Shown here in pieces: positions 42,344 to 51,167 of a DNA stretch of 64,000 nt. Below the pieces are notes generated by a model, which searched no databases, had not been told where the DNA came from, and was given only the letters and a program-made list of their open reading frames with translations. This stretch comes from JASJAR01 sp039198225 (GTDB lineage: Bacteria > Pseudomonadota > Alphaproteobacteria > Rhodobacterales > Rhodobacteraceae). The first letter of the stretch is position 1; every line of letters starts with the position of its first letter. A program made the translations under genes and the position numbers. The stretch is from positions 36,954 to 100,953 of the forward strand of contig JBCCTQ010000013.1 in assembly GCA_039198225.1 (NCBI GenBank), given 5' to 3'.

Positions 42344-42789
42344 TGCTGTCCCGTCAGGTGGCCCACCACCGCGCGAAGCCCGAGCCCGTAGCTTGCCGGT
42401 CCGAACCCCGCGATTTGTCCTACCGCGTGGGCCGCGATGTAAGAGTGTTGTCTAAACTCTTCTCTTGCATGGATATTTGACAAATGGACTTCGATGACGG
42501 GGAGGGCGATCGAAGCCACCGCATCGCCAAGGGCGACGGAAGAATGGGTAAAGGCTCCGGCGTTGAATACTACGCCTGCAAACGTCTCGGCTGCGCCATG
42601 GAGCCAGTCGAGGAGTTCCCCTTCATGGTTCGACTGGCGCCACTCCATGCTCACCCCGAGGCTCTCGGCCACCGTCCGGCAGCCAGCCTCTATTTCGGCC
42701 AATGTGGTCGCCCCGTAAATGTCCGGCTGGCGCGATCCCAACAGGTTCAAATTGGGCCCGTTCAAAACCAGAATGCGCGTCATCTTCAT
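42340..42789 (-). CDS. aroQ: 3-dehydroquinate dehydratase, type II
   Basis: A 149-residue shikimate-pathway enzyme that converts 3-dehydroquinate to 3-dehydroshikimate. It shows ILVLNGPNLNLLGSRQPDIYG with the active-site Arg and Tyr, FNAGAFTHSSVAL with the substrate-binding Asn, and IEVHLSNIHAREEFR with the catalytic His. The ATG at 42789 is followed by a second ATG two codons in. It is first in a two-gene unit with the LuxR-type regulator. Confidence 0.95.
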   Translation of the reverse strand: MKMTRILVLNGPNLNLLGSRQPDIYGATTLAEIEAGCRTVAESLGVSMEWRQSNHEGELLDWLHGAAETFAGVVFNAGAFTHSSVALGDAVASIALPVIEVHLSNIHAREEFRQHSYIAAHAVGQIAGFGPASYGLGLRAVVGHLTGQQ

Positions 42790-42919
42790 CCCCTCGACGC
42801 CAAGTTCTACTTGGAACTGTAATGGCTTGTCGAGATATCAAAGGACGAGTGGGTCTCGTCGGCAAGGCGAGGAATATCGAGAATTCCATCGACTTGAGAG
42901 CCGTTAGAGACGGCAATGT

Positions 42920-42958
42920 GCGCCCGGTCTAGCCCCATCAGGAGACTAGGCCGGGCGC
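42920..42958 (-). terminator. long hairpin between the spondin-domain gene and aroQ
   Basis: GCGCCCGGTCTAG (42920-42932) pairs with CTAGGCCGGGCGC (42946-42958): 13 pairs including one T-G, with a 13-base loop. There is no U-tract, so it is a candidate terminator or mRNA-stabilising 3' hairpin rather than a proven one. Confidence 0.45.
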
Positions 42959-43015
42959 GGGGGCGGGCCGGGCTGTCCCAGGGGTCAAGCCAGGACGGCC
43001 AGGCAGGGCGGGGCC

Positions 43016-43831
43016 TTAGGTTGCCCCCTTACGGCGACGGCTGCTCCACCCAAGGAGCCCAAGACCGGCCGCCAAGAGCGGCAGCGAGGCCGGGATCGGC
43101 ACCACCTCGATCCGGATTTCGGCAACTGCGAAACCCGCCGGATCGGAGAGATAGTCAAAAAGAGCGCCGTCAATCACTTGCCCGTTGGCCACGGTCAGCC
43201 CGGCAAAGTTGAGAAGGCTTTGCCCAGGCGTCACAACACCGCCTTCATCGGTCCGTGTCGTGCCCGCAAGGCTCGGCACGAAGGGCGATCCGTCGGTGAG
43301 ATTGGCCTCCGTTCCGGCATCGTAAATGTTGGCACCGGTCACCTGAATGACTTGGGTGCCGAGAAAGTCACCGGCCGAGCTGAAGACCTCATAGGCGGTC
43401 GGATCGTCCTGGCCGATGAACGTATCGTTCGATGGCAAAACCATTGATAAGAAGGTGAAAAAACGGTTCGCGCTGTCAACGTTGACCGTGGCGGAGGCCA
43501 CTTCGCCGGGCTCGATCACCGGCGCGCCGGGAAACCCGTCGGTCCCAAACACAGCCACACCGTCCGAAGTTGGGAACGCCGCCTGACGTTCGGCGGCAAT
43601 GCCACCCGGACTGCCTTCCTCGGCAATCTCCTGAAGACCAGGACTTGCCGCCTCGCCGACATTGAACGGATCGAAGCCGCCGTTGTGGAACGCCGTGTAA
43701 AGCGGGGTCAGGGTGATCCCGCCGATTTCAGCTTTGTTCTCCACCGTGATCTTCAGCGTCGTCGCTTCGGCCGCGGCACCGACGCCGAGCAGCAGCGCCA
43801 CCGCGACCGGTAGTGTCTTGGATGCAAACAT
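43016..43831 (-). CDS. exported spondin-domain protein with VPLPA-CTERM-type sorting tail
   Basis: A 271-residue protein. A signal peptide (KTLPVAVALLLGVGAAAEA) leads to a beta-rich domain resembling bacterial spondin-domain proteins (LKITVENKAEIGGITLTPLY, FFTFLSMVLPSNDTFIG). The C-terminus is VVPIPASLPLLAAGLGLLG followed by WSSRRRKG: a proline motif, a transmembrane helix and an Arg cluster, as in VPLPA-CTERM substrates of exosortase-like systems in Rhodobacterales. It is probably processed and released or anchored at the cell surface. Ligand unknown. The start has GAGGAT upstream. Confidence 0.82.
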   Translation of the reverse strand: MFASKTLPVAVALLLGVGAAAEATTLKITVENKAEIGGITLTPLYTAFHNGGFDPFNVGEAASPGLQEIAEEGSPGGIAAERQAAFPTSDGVAVFGTDGFPGAPVIEPGEVASATVNVDSANRFFTFLSMVLPSNDTFIGQDDPTAYEVFSSAGDFLGTQVIQVTGANIYDAGTEANLTDGSPFVPSLAGTTRTDEGGVVTPGQSLLNFAGLTVANGQVIDGALFDYLSDPAGFAVAEIRIEVVPIPASLPLLAAGLGLLGWSSRRRKGAT

Positions 43832-44057
43832 GGAAAATCCTCACAATTGGACAAACGGAGGCCCGCCACGACAATCGGTAAAGATCGCCGTGCCCAAGGG
43901 TATCGAAGTGCGGGTGAGCCCCCGAAAAAACGCTCGCAGACCGGGCCCGATGTGTCAGTTCACAAAGCTTGTGAGCCCGATAACGACACGATCACAATAC
44001 CGGGATCCGGTTTGGAGGAGCGTTCGGTGGCGTAACTTTATGTTCACATAATACGGC

Positions 44058-44630
44058 TTATGCGATTAACCACCAAAGTTGCGCGGAGCGCCGTCTGGCC
44101 CAAGAGCCGTCCCTCCCGGGTTTTCTAGGACTTCGTTTCCTTAAACCTAAACCGGGTTTCGCGCCCGAAGCGAGGGCTGGCCTAGTCGTTCTGGCGCCTC
44201 TGAGGTCCTTGGCGAGGTAATGCAAATGGGGACGCAACTCCGGTTGATCTTTGTAGGTTGTCGTTTGGATCGGAGTGTCCAATTCGACAAAGCCGAGCTT
44301 TGGGTAGAGATCGCGCATTTCAACGTTTGGTGTCAGCGTGTCGGCGATGAGCCGTTTCAGCCCTATGTCGCGCGCGGCCTCTTCCCGAGCCAAGATCAAT
44401 GCGCGGCCCGTTTCGGTTCCGCGTGCCTTCTCCGCGACGAAGAACCTCTTTAGCTCGCCCGTGAAATGATCGAGAGGTTTCATCATCCCGCACGCAACAA
44501 TCTCTCCCGTTTGGTCGCGCGCAATGACAAGGCATCCCGATGGAGGAAGATAGTCACTCGCGTTTTCCCAGAATTCAGCTAGCGCGCTTTCGGGCGCCGA
44601 ACGACTGACTTCGAAACCCATGGCGCGCAT
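44058..44630 (-). CDS. GNAT-family N-acetyltransferase
   Basis: A 190-residue acetyltransferase. GCLVIARDQTGEIVACGMMKP, ELKRFFVAEKARGTETGRALI (the acetyl-CoA pyrophosphate loop with R-G-T-E-x-G) and LYPKLGFVELDTP form the GNAT fold. The fold ends near residue 150 (HLHYLAKDL); the last 40 residues are Arg/Gly-rich and look like read-through into intergenic DNA, so an original stop may have been lost. Substrate unknown. Confidence 0.78.
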   Translation of the reverse strand: MRAMGFEVSRSAPESALAEFWENASDYLPPSGCLVIARDQTGEIVACGMMKPLDHFTGELKRFFVAEKARGTETGRALILAREEAARDIGLKRLIADTLTPNVEMRDLYPKLGFVELDTPIQTTTYKDQPELRPHLHYLAKDLRGARTTRPALASGAKPGLGLRKRSPRKPGRDGSWARRRSAQLWWLIA

Positions 44631-44945
44631 TCGTTGTACAGTAAGAGTTTAATATTGCTCGAGAATGCCGTTGAGGTCGTTTCGGGCTGGGAGACTCTTG
44701 CAGAGCTCGATCTCAATGCCGCCCACAATTAGGCCTTTGTTTTGGACGTCAGACTTTCGAGGCGACTGGCCAGGATTTTCATTCATACCCGGATTTGAAG
44801 CCGCCTATCTCGAGCATAATGCGAGATGCGGTGGATGTTCCAGCCATGGAAAGCCTGCTTAGCGAACTGGATGCCGCTCTTACTAGGGCAGAACGCGCTT
44901 GCGACCGTCGATGGGCCGATGCCGCAGGAACCTGCAACGGGCGCC
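44631..44945. other. intergenic region without a supported gene
   Basis: About 315 bases between the GNAT start and the phoB stop. Short open frames exist on both strands but none has a ribosome site or recognisable protein. It may hold the GNAT promoter and the 3' end of the pst-pho transcript, or decayed sequence. Confidence 0.5.
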
Positions 44946-45635
44946 CTACCCCAGCGCGTATCCAACACCACGGACCGTTCGGACCGGGTTCGACCCGCCG
45001 AACTGGCCGAGGGTTTTGCGCAGACGTCCCACATGGACATCCACCGTGCGGGTGTCGACAAAAATATCGCGGCCCCAAACCCGGTCGAGGAGCTGCTCGC
45101 GCGACCAAACGCGGCCCGGCTTTTCCATAAAGGTCGAGAGCAGCCGGAACTCGGTGGGCCCAAGGTGGATCGGGTGCCCGTCCCGGGTGACGCGGTGGGT
45201 TTCAGCGTCGAGGACGATATCGTCGAATTCGAGGCGCTGGCCCAAGGCGGTGGGCCGCGTCCGGCGAAGCTGGCTCCGGACCCGGGCCATGAGTTCGACC
45301 ACAGAGTAGGGTTTGACGACATAATCGTCGGCCCCGGTCTCGAGCCCCCGCACCCGGTCCACTTCCTCGGTACGGGCTGAAATCATGATGATCGGCACGC
45401 CCCGCATGGCTTTGCGCGCTTTCAATCGGCGGCAGACCTCGATGCCAGAGACACCCGGTAGCATCCAGTCGAGAAGAACGAGATCGGGCGTGGACTCTTC
45501 GGCGAGCATCAGCGCCTCGTCGCCGTTCTCGGCCTTGGCCACCTCAAAGCCTTCCGCTTCGAGGTTGTAGCCCAGTACCTCCCGTTGGGCCGGCTCGTCT
45601 TCGACCAAAAGAACCTTGGGTTGAGCGGTGCTCAT
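44946..45635 (-). CDS. phoB: phosphate regulon response regulator PhoB
   Basis: A 229-residue OmpR-type regulator. The receiver domain has the acidic pair in LLVEDEPAQREVL, the phospho-acceptor Asp in LVLLDWMLPGVSG and Lys in YVVKPYSVVELMARV. The winged-helix DNA-binding domain ends with VDVHVGRLRKTLGQFGG and VRTVRGVGYALG. Phosphorylated by PhoR under phosphate limitation, it binds Pho boxes such as that before pstS. It is last in the pst-pho unit and overlaps phoU by four bases. Confidence 0.96.
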   Translation of the reverse strand: MSTAQPKVLLVEDEPAQREVLGYNLEAEGFEVAKAENGDEALMLAEESTPDLVLLDWMLPGVSGIEVCRRLKARKAMRGVPIIMISARTEEVDRVRGLETGADDYVVKPYSVVELMARVRSQLRRTRPTALGQRLEFDDIVLDAETHRVTRDGHPIHLGPTEFRLLSTFMEKPGRVWSREQLLDRVWGRDIFVDTRTVDVHVGRLRKTLGQFGGSNPVRTVRGVGYALG

Positions 45636-46351
45636 TCGCCGGCCCCCATCCGTACATAGGGCGTCCGGTCTTCCTTGAGGCGGTTTTCATCGGGCATCGA
45701 GCCCGTCACGAGATAGATTACCTGTTCGCAGATCGACGTGACATGGTCGCCCATCCGCTCGGTGTTTTTCGCGATAAAATGGAGATGCATGCACGCCGTG
45801 ATGTTGGATGGATCTTCCATCATATGGGTCAGAAATTCCCGGAAGAGCGCGTTATACATCAGATCGACTTCCGCATCCTGCTCGCGCACCTCTTCGGCCA
45901 AGGTGGCGTCGCGCTGGATATAGGCGTCGAGCGCTTGTTTGAGCATCGCTTCGACCTCGCGGCCCATGCGACGGATTTGCTCGGCAGCCCCTTCAATAGG
46001 TCGCATCTGGACCAGAACGGACGTCCGTTTGGCGAGGTTTTTGGCGTAATCCCCGATGCGTTCGAGATTGGCCGAGATCTTCATGACCGTCAGCACGGTG
46101 CGCAGATCGGACGCCGTGGGCGCCCGGAGCGCTATGATACGCGCTGCTTCCTCGTAGATCTCCTCTTCGAGCTGGTCGATGGCCCGGTCATTTTCCCGGA
46201 CCTTCATGGCCAATTCCTCGTCGCGGTTGGCCAGCGAGCGCACCGCGTCGAGGATCGAGACCTCGACGAGACCGCCCATTTTCATGATCAGGGTCTGGAT
46301 TTTCTCCAGGTCCCGGTCGAACACAGATTGAATATGGCTTTCGTCCATCAT
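45632..46351 (-). CDS. phoU: phosphate signalling accessory protein PhoU
   Basis: A 239-residue, mainly helical protein with two PhoU repeats. HIQSVFDRDLEKIQTLIMKM opens the first; MKISANLERIGDYAKNLAKR and HFIAKNTERMGDHVTSICE are the two E/R-x-x-D metal-binding motifs. PhoU links the Pst transporter to PhoR and keeps PhoB off when phosphate is ample. It sits between pstB and phoB, in the usual order. Confidence 0.96.
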   Translation of the reverse strand: MMDESHIQSVFDRDLEKIQTLIMKMGGLVEVSILDAVRSLANRDEELAMKVRENDRAIDQLEEEIYEEAARIIALRAPTASDLRTVLTVMKISANLERIGDYAKNLAKRTSVLVQMRPIEGAAEQIRRMGREVEAMLKQALDAYIQRDATLAEEVREQDAEVDLMYNALFREFLTHMMEDPSNITACMHLHFIAKNTERMGDHVTSICEQVIYLVTGSMPDENRLKEDRTPYVRMGAGE

Positions 46352-46353
46352 GT

Positions 46354-47115
46354 CTATCCGATGCGGCCCGTGATGTAGCTTTCGGTCCGCTTGTCCTTGG
46401 GGTTTGTAAAAATTTGTCCGGTCTCGCCGTATTCAACGAGATTACCGAGGTGGAAGAATGCGGTTTTCTGGCTGACCCGTGCGGCTTGCTGCATCGAATG
46501 GGTCACGATCACCACAGAGTAGTTCCGTTTGAGCTCGTCGATCAACTCTTCGACCTGGGCGGTGGCGATGGGATCGAGGGCCGAGCAAGGCTCGTCCATC
46601 AAGAGGACTTCGGGTTCGGTGGCCACGGCCCGCGCGATGCAGAGCCGTTGCTGCTGACCACCCGAAAGCCCGGTCCCCGGTGCGTTGAGCCGGTCTTTGA
46701 CCTCGTCCCAGATCGCCCCCCGGCGAAGCGCCCTTTCGACGATCTCGTCGAGATCGGCCTTGGTTTTGGCGAGCCCGTGGATCTTCGGGCCGTAGGCCAC
46801 GTTGTCGTAGATTGATTTCGGAAACGGGTTGGGCTTTTGGAAGACCATCCCGACTTTGGCCCGGAGTTGGACCGGGTCGACCGCTTTGTCGTAGATGTCT
46901 TCCCCGTCGAGATGGATATCGCCTTCGACCCGGGCGACGTCGATCGTGTCGTTCATCCGGTTGATGCACCGCAGAAACGTGGATTTCCCGCAGCCCGACG
47001 GACCGATCAAGGCGGTGACTGTCTTGTCGTCAATGTCGACATCCACGTCTTTGATCGCGTGGGTGTCACCGTAATAGACCTGAACGTTGCGCGCAGAGAT
47101 CTTCGTCTCGCTCAT
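46354..47115 (-). CDS. pstB: phosphate ABC transporter ATP-binding protein PstB
   Basis: A 253-residue ATPase of the inner-membrane Pst transporter. Walker A is IGPSGCGKSTFLRCINRMND, the ABC signature is LSGGQQQRLCIARAVA, Walker B is VLLMDEPCSALDPIA and the switch His is in VIVTHSMQQAARVSQ. The start at 47115 (MSETKISARNVQVYYG) matches homologues. phoU begins two bases after its stop. Confidence 0.97.
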   Translation of the reverse strand: MSETKISARNVQVYYGDTHAIKDVDVDIDDKTVTALIGPSGCGKSTFLRCINRMNDTIDVARVEGDIHLDGEDIYDKAVDPVQLRAKVGMVFQKPNPFPKSIYDNVAYGPKIHGLAKTKADLDEIVERALRRGAIWDEVKDRLNAPGTGLSGGQQQRLCIARAVATEPEVLLMDEPCSALDPIATAQVEELIDELKRNYSVVIVTHSMQQAARVSQKTAFFHLGNLVEYGETGQIFTNPKDKRTESYITGRIG

Positions 47116-47137
47116 GGGTTTTCTTCGCTTTCGCTCG

Positions 47138-48484
47138 TTACCAACGCCGCTCGAACCGGCGGCGGAGAAGGATGGCAATGATGTTCATGCTCACCAGGAA
47201 GATGAGAAGAATGATGATCCCGCCCCAGGCCTTTTCGGTGAAGACCACATCCGAGCGCGAGGCCCAATTGTAGATCTGGGCGGGCATGGCGGAGTTCGGC
47301 CCTTCGAAACCGCTGATGAAGGTCTCGGGATAGCGGGCGATGAAGCCGACCATCCCGATCAGCAAAAGCGGTGCGGTCTCGCCGAGGGCCTGGGCGAGGC
47401 CGATGATCGTGCCGGTGAGGATGCCAGGTGCGGCCAGGGGTAAGACATGGTGAAAGACCGCCTGCATTTTCGACGCGCCCACCCCGAGGGCGGCATCGCG
47501 GATTGATGGCGGCACAGCTTTGAGCGAGGCCCGGGTCGAGATGATGATCGTCGGAAGCGTCATCAACGTGAGTACCAGCCCACCGACGAGGGGGGCCGAT
47601 TGGGGCATGCCCGCGAACTGGATAAAGACCGCGAGGCCAAGGATCCCAAAGACGATGGAAGGCACCGCGGCAAGGTTCGAGATGTTCACCTCGACAAAAT
47701 CGGTGAACCAGTTTTTTGGCGCGAATTCTTCAAGATAGATCGACGCCGCAACCCCGATGGGAAGGGCAAGTGCCAGCACCACGAGCATCATCAGAAATGA
47801 GCCCAGAACCGAGGCGCCGATCCCTGCCCCGCCCGCATTGTCGACGCCGGTGTCGACGCCGGTGATAAAGGTCCAGTTGAAGGTCGAGCGGATGAGCCCG
47901 GCCTCTTCAAGCGCATCGACCAGGTCAAAATCGGATGGGACCCAGAACCGGTTCCCTTCGCCTGTCACATCCGACCGGTCGAACCCGCCTTTGAGATAGC
48001 GATCCACTCGGCTTGCGGCGGCAAGCTCAAACTCCACCGGCGTTCCGAGGTCACCGGGGTTTTCGCGGTAATAGCTCCGGATCGTGCCGCCCACCTTGCC
48101 GAGGAGCCGCTCGACCGCATCGGCATCCACCGCAACCTCAAGGCCCTCTTCTTCGACGGTCCGGGTCAGAAAATCGACGAAGTAGCCGGTATAAATCGCG
48201 GTTTTGAGGAGCGCTTTTTCGGCCTCGTCAAACTCTTCTTGGGTGAGCGTGTAATTGACCTTTACCACCGCCTGCTGGAATGCGGGAAGACCGTTTGACA
48301 AGATCGACGTTAGAAGTCCCACCAGGCAAAGGATGCCGGCCGTGATGGCGGCGATGCCATACATCTTGAACCGGCGCTCGGCGGCATTGCGTTTCTTTGT
48401 TCGCGCATCAAGGGCTAGGAGCGAGCCCTTTTTGGGGCTAGTGGCCGGGGCGACGGCGTCGGTGTCGGACATGGCGTCGGTCAT
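47138..48484 (-). CDS. pstA: phosphate ABC transporter permease PstA
   Basis: A 448-residue inner-membrane permease. After a cytosolic lead and one N-terminal helix there is a long periplasmic insert (about residues 70-210), then the transport domain with PIGVAASIYLEEFAPKNWF, VPSIVFGILGLAVFI and the EAA-type loop RDAALGVGASKMQAVFHHVLP. The insert and length are usual for alphaproteobacterial PstA. It overlaps pstC by four bases. Confidence 0.95.
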   Translation of the reverse strand: MTDAMSDTDAVAPATSPKKGSLLALDARTKKRNAAERRFKMYGIAAITAGILCLVGLLTSILSNGLPAFQQAVVKVNYTLTQEEFDEAEKALLKTAIYTGYFVDFLTRTVEEEGLEVAVDADAVERLLGKVGGTIRSYYRENPGDLGTPVEFELAAASRVDRYLKGGFDRSDVTGEGNRFWVPSDFDLVDALEEAGLIRSTFNWTFITGVDTGVDNAGGAGIGASVLGSFLMMLVVLALALPIGVAASIYLEEFAPKNWFTDFVEVNISNLAAVPSIVFGILGLAVFIQFAGMPQSAPLVGGLVLTLMTLPTIIISTRASLKAVPPSIRDAALGVGASKMQAVFHHVLPLAAPGILTGTIIGLAQALGETAPLLLIGMVGFIARYPETFISGFEGPNSAMPAQIYNWASRSDVVFTEKAWGGIIILLIFLVSMNIIAILLRRRFERRW

Positions 48485-49962
48485 TCGTACTGCTCCCGGT
48501 ATTTGCGGACAATGTAGAGGGCCAAGACGTTGAGCCCCAAAGTCACCACAAAGAGCGACATGCCGAGGGCGAAGGCCACGAGGGCGACGGCAGAGGAAAA
48601 GTCCGCATCGCCCGTAAGCTGGCTCACGATCTTTGCCGTCACCGTGGTCATGGCTTCAAACGGATTGAGCGAGAGCTTTGCCGCCGCCCCTGCCCCGAGA
48701 ACCACGATCATCGTCTCACCGATGGCTCGGGAGGCGGCCAGTAGCACCGCACCGACAATGCCGGGCAAGGCGGCGGGCAGAACCACTTTCCGGACGGTCT
48801 CGGAATGGGTGGCACCAAGGCCGAGGGATCCATCCCGCATGGCTTGGGGGACGGCGTTGATGATGTCATCGGAGAGCGAGGATACAAACGGGATCAGCAT
48901 GATCCCCATGACAAGGCCCGCGGTCATCACGGCCGTGCCACCCTGCATCCAGGACACGCCCAAAAATCCGCCACGCCCGAAAACCTCCACAAGAAGGGGG
49001 CCGACCGTGAGGAGTGCGAAAAGGCCATACACGATGGTCGGGATCCCGGCGAGCACCTCGATCAGGGGTTTGGCGAAGGCGCGCACCGCCGGTGAGGCGT
49101 ATTCCGAGAGATAAATCGCCGCGAAGAGCCCAATCGGGACGGCCACGATCAAGGCGACAATCGAGATGTAGAACGTCCCCCATAGGAGTGGGAGGATCCC
49201 AAGCTCGCTATCCCCGCCCCGGCCCGAGAAACTTGGCGCCCAGGTCGTGCCGAAGAAGAAATCAAGGGCGGGATAGATCCGGAAGAACTCGATCGTGTTG
49301 AAGATGAGCGAAAAGAGGATGCCCACGGTGGTGAGGATCGCGATCGTGGCCGCGAGAAAGAGAATCGTGCGCACACTGGTTTCCACGGCGTTCCGCGCCC
49401 GGAACCCTACCGAGATCCGGGTGATCGACCAGGCCAGCCCCGCCGCCGCGAGGCCCAGAGCAACAACCGCCATCATCATCCGCCCCGTGGCGGCTTGGTT
49501 CCGGTAAACTTGGGCCGCATTCAGGATCTCGTTGCGCACCTCATTGCCAAGAACCACCCCGACCTCGCCAAGCCGCTCGCGCAGATTGGAGAAATCGGAT
49601 CGGATATTGCGCGATTGCGTCTCAGTAAGCACCCCTTCGCGGACCGCGAGTTCGAGCCCGTTCGCCAAGCGGCGCACATCGCTCATCACGAGCCCTTTCG
49701 AGCCACCTTCGGGGACAAGCGCGTCGGGGATCATCCCGTTGACGTTGTTGTTGATCAGGATCGGCTGAAAGATGAGCCAGAGCGCGGTCAGCAGCAGGGC
49801 CGGAACCGCGGTGAGGATCAAGACGTTGGAGCCGTGGTAGTTCGGCCGCGAATGGAGGAGGCGCACATCGCCGCCCGCCACCTGGAGGGCCCGCCTCCAT
49901 CCGAGTGCAAAGCCCACCAGTGCGAGGCCTAGAATGATTAAGACCACCGTGATTGGCTGCAT
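48481..49962 (-). CDS. pstC: phosphate ABC transporter permease PstC
   Basis: A 493-residue inner-membrane permease. The N-terminal part (VVLIILGLALVGFALGWRRA, then a periplasmic loop of about 130 residues) precedes the transport domain with PIGLFAAIYLSEYASPAVR, GIPTIVYGLFALLTVGP and the EAA-type RDGSLGLGATHSETVRKVVL. It is longer than E. coli PstC because of the N-terminal extension, as in other alphaproteobacteria. It follows pstS after about 80 bases. Confidence 0.95.
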   Translation of the reverse strand: MQPITVVLIILGLALVGFALGWRRALQVAGGDVRLLHSRPNYHGSNVLILTAVPALLLTALWLIFQPILINNNVNGMIPDALVPEGGSKGLVMSDVRRLANGLELAVREGVLTETQSRNIRSDFSNLRERLGEVGVVLGNEVRNEILNAAQVYRNQAATGRMMMAVVALGLAAAGLAWSITRISVGFRARNAVETSVRTILFLAATIAILTTVGILFSLIFNTIEFFRIYPALDFFFGTTWAPSFSGRGGDSELGILPLLWGTFYISIVALIVAVPIGLFAAIYLSEYASPAVRAFAKPLIEVLAGIPTIVYGLFALLTVGPLLVEVFGRGGFLGVSWMQGGTAVMTAGLVMGIMLIPFVSSLSDDIINAVPQAMRDGSLGLGATHSETVRKVVLPAALPGIVGAVLLAASRAIGETMIVVLGAGAAAKLSLNPFEAMTTVTAKIVSQLTGDADFSSAVALVAFALGMSLFVVTLGLNVLALYIVRKYREQYE

Positions 49963-50044
49963 CGTCTGGGCCCCCGCGCCGATTAAAAAGCGATCGGGGC
50001 GACACCGGGAGGACCCAGGCGCCGCCCCCTAAGGTCCGAAGACC

Positions 50045-51076
50045 CTAGTTCATGGCTTGCTCTTCCATGACCGCCTTTTGGGTCACGTCAAGGGCCGGGT
50101 CGGAGACCAGACCGTACTGGGCAAGCGGCCCGTCGGGGCCCGCCACTTCGTTTGAGACGAAGAACTCGGCATATTCCTTGAGCCCAGGGATCACGCCGAT
50201 ATGGGCGCCCTTGACGTAGAAAAAGAGCGGCCGGGACACGGGATATTCGCCCGCCGAGATGGTCTCGGTGGTGGGTGCAACGCCCGACATGGTCGCGACT
50301 TTGAGCTTGTCGGTGTTGTTTTCGTAAAACGCGAGACCGAAGACGCCAATGCCGTTCGGGTTGGCGTCGATCCGAGCGAGCGTTTCGGTGTAGTCGCCGT
50401 CGATATCGACCGATTTGCCGTCGGTGCGGACCGCAAGGCAGGCATCTTCCGCATCGTCCTCGGACATGCCGCCGTCGAGCATGGCCTGCATCGCGCCTGT
50501 GGCCTCGCATCCGGCCGCGATCACCTTCTCTTCGAAGACTTCGCGGGTGCCGTGCTTGGTGCCCGGGATGAAGGCGAGGATGTCTTCAGCCGGAAGGTCC
50601 GGGTTGAAGTCCGCCCATTGCTGGTGAGGATTGTCGACGAGCGCACCGTCGACCAGAACTTGCGGGGCCAGCGCGTTGAAAATATCGGCCGGTTCAAAGG
50701 CCGAAAAGTCAGGGCCCGATAGCTGGCTCGCGAAGACGATGCCGTCATAGCCGATCTGGACCTCGATGATGTCGGTCACACCGTTTTCGGCGCAGGCGGT
50801 GATTTCCCCGTCGCGAATTTTACGCGAAGCATTGGCGATATCGATCGTGTTTTCGCCCACACCTTCGCAGAAACGCTTCAGCCCAGCCGAAGAGCCGCCG
50901 GACTCAACAACCGGTGTCGGGAAGTCGAAATTGTCGCCAAAGGCTTCGGCCACGATCGATGCGTAAGGCAGCACCGTCGAAGAGCCCGCAACCTGGACAT
51001 TGTCGCGTGCCATGAGAGGTGCCGCAGACAGGGTAGTGAACGCCAAAGCAGAGACGCTCGATTTGACGAGAGACAT
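50045..51076 (-). CDS. pstS: phosphate-binding periplasmic protein PstS
   Basis: A 343-residue solute-binding protein. A signal peptide (SSVSALAFTTLSAAPLMA) is followed by VQVAGSSTVLPYASIVAEAF, whose S-S-T binds phosphate, and VVESGGSSAGLKRFCEGVG, the second phosphate loop. It delivers phosphate to PstCAB. The start at 51076 (MSLVKSS) gives a standard signal peptide. The Pho box at 51168-51185 precedes it, so expression should rise on phosphate starvation. Confidence 0.96.
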   Translation of the reverse strand: MSLVKSSVSALAFTTLSAAPLMARDNVQVAGSSTVLPYASIVAEAFGDNFDFPTPVVESGGSSAGLKRFCEGVGENTIDIANASRKIRDGEITACAENGVTDIIEVQIGYDGIVFASQLSGPDFSAFEPADIFNALAPQVLVDGALVDNPHQQWADFNPDLPAEDILAFIPGTKHGTREVFEEKVIAAGCEATGAMQAMLDGGMSEDDAEDACLAVRTDGKSVDIDGDYTETLARIDANPNGIGVFGLAFYENNTDKLKVATMSGVAPTTETISAGEYPVSRPLFFYVKGAHIGVIPGLKEYAEFFVSNEVAGPDGPLAQYGLVSDPALDVTQKAVMEEQAMN

Positions 51077-51167
51077 GGTCGGTTTTCTCCTGTTGAACCC
51101 CGGCCGCAAGACGCGGCCCATGGGCGCGGGGTCTAGGCATCAATGGCGATGCTTCTGTAAAGGTTGG

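Noticed and set aside
44665..44862. 65-codon plus-strand frame in the gap before phoB
   Set aside because: No ribosome site, no domain, and codon use unlike neighbours.
44783..45322. Minus-strand frame resembling a restriction/helicase C-terminus (HGWNIHRI)
   Set aside because: Most of it lies inside phoB in another frame; the resemblance covers only a few residues.
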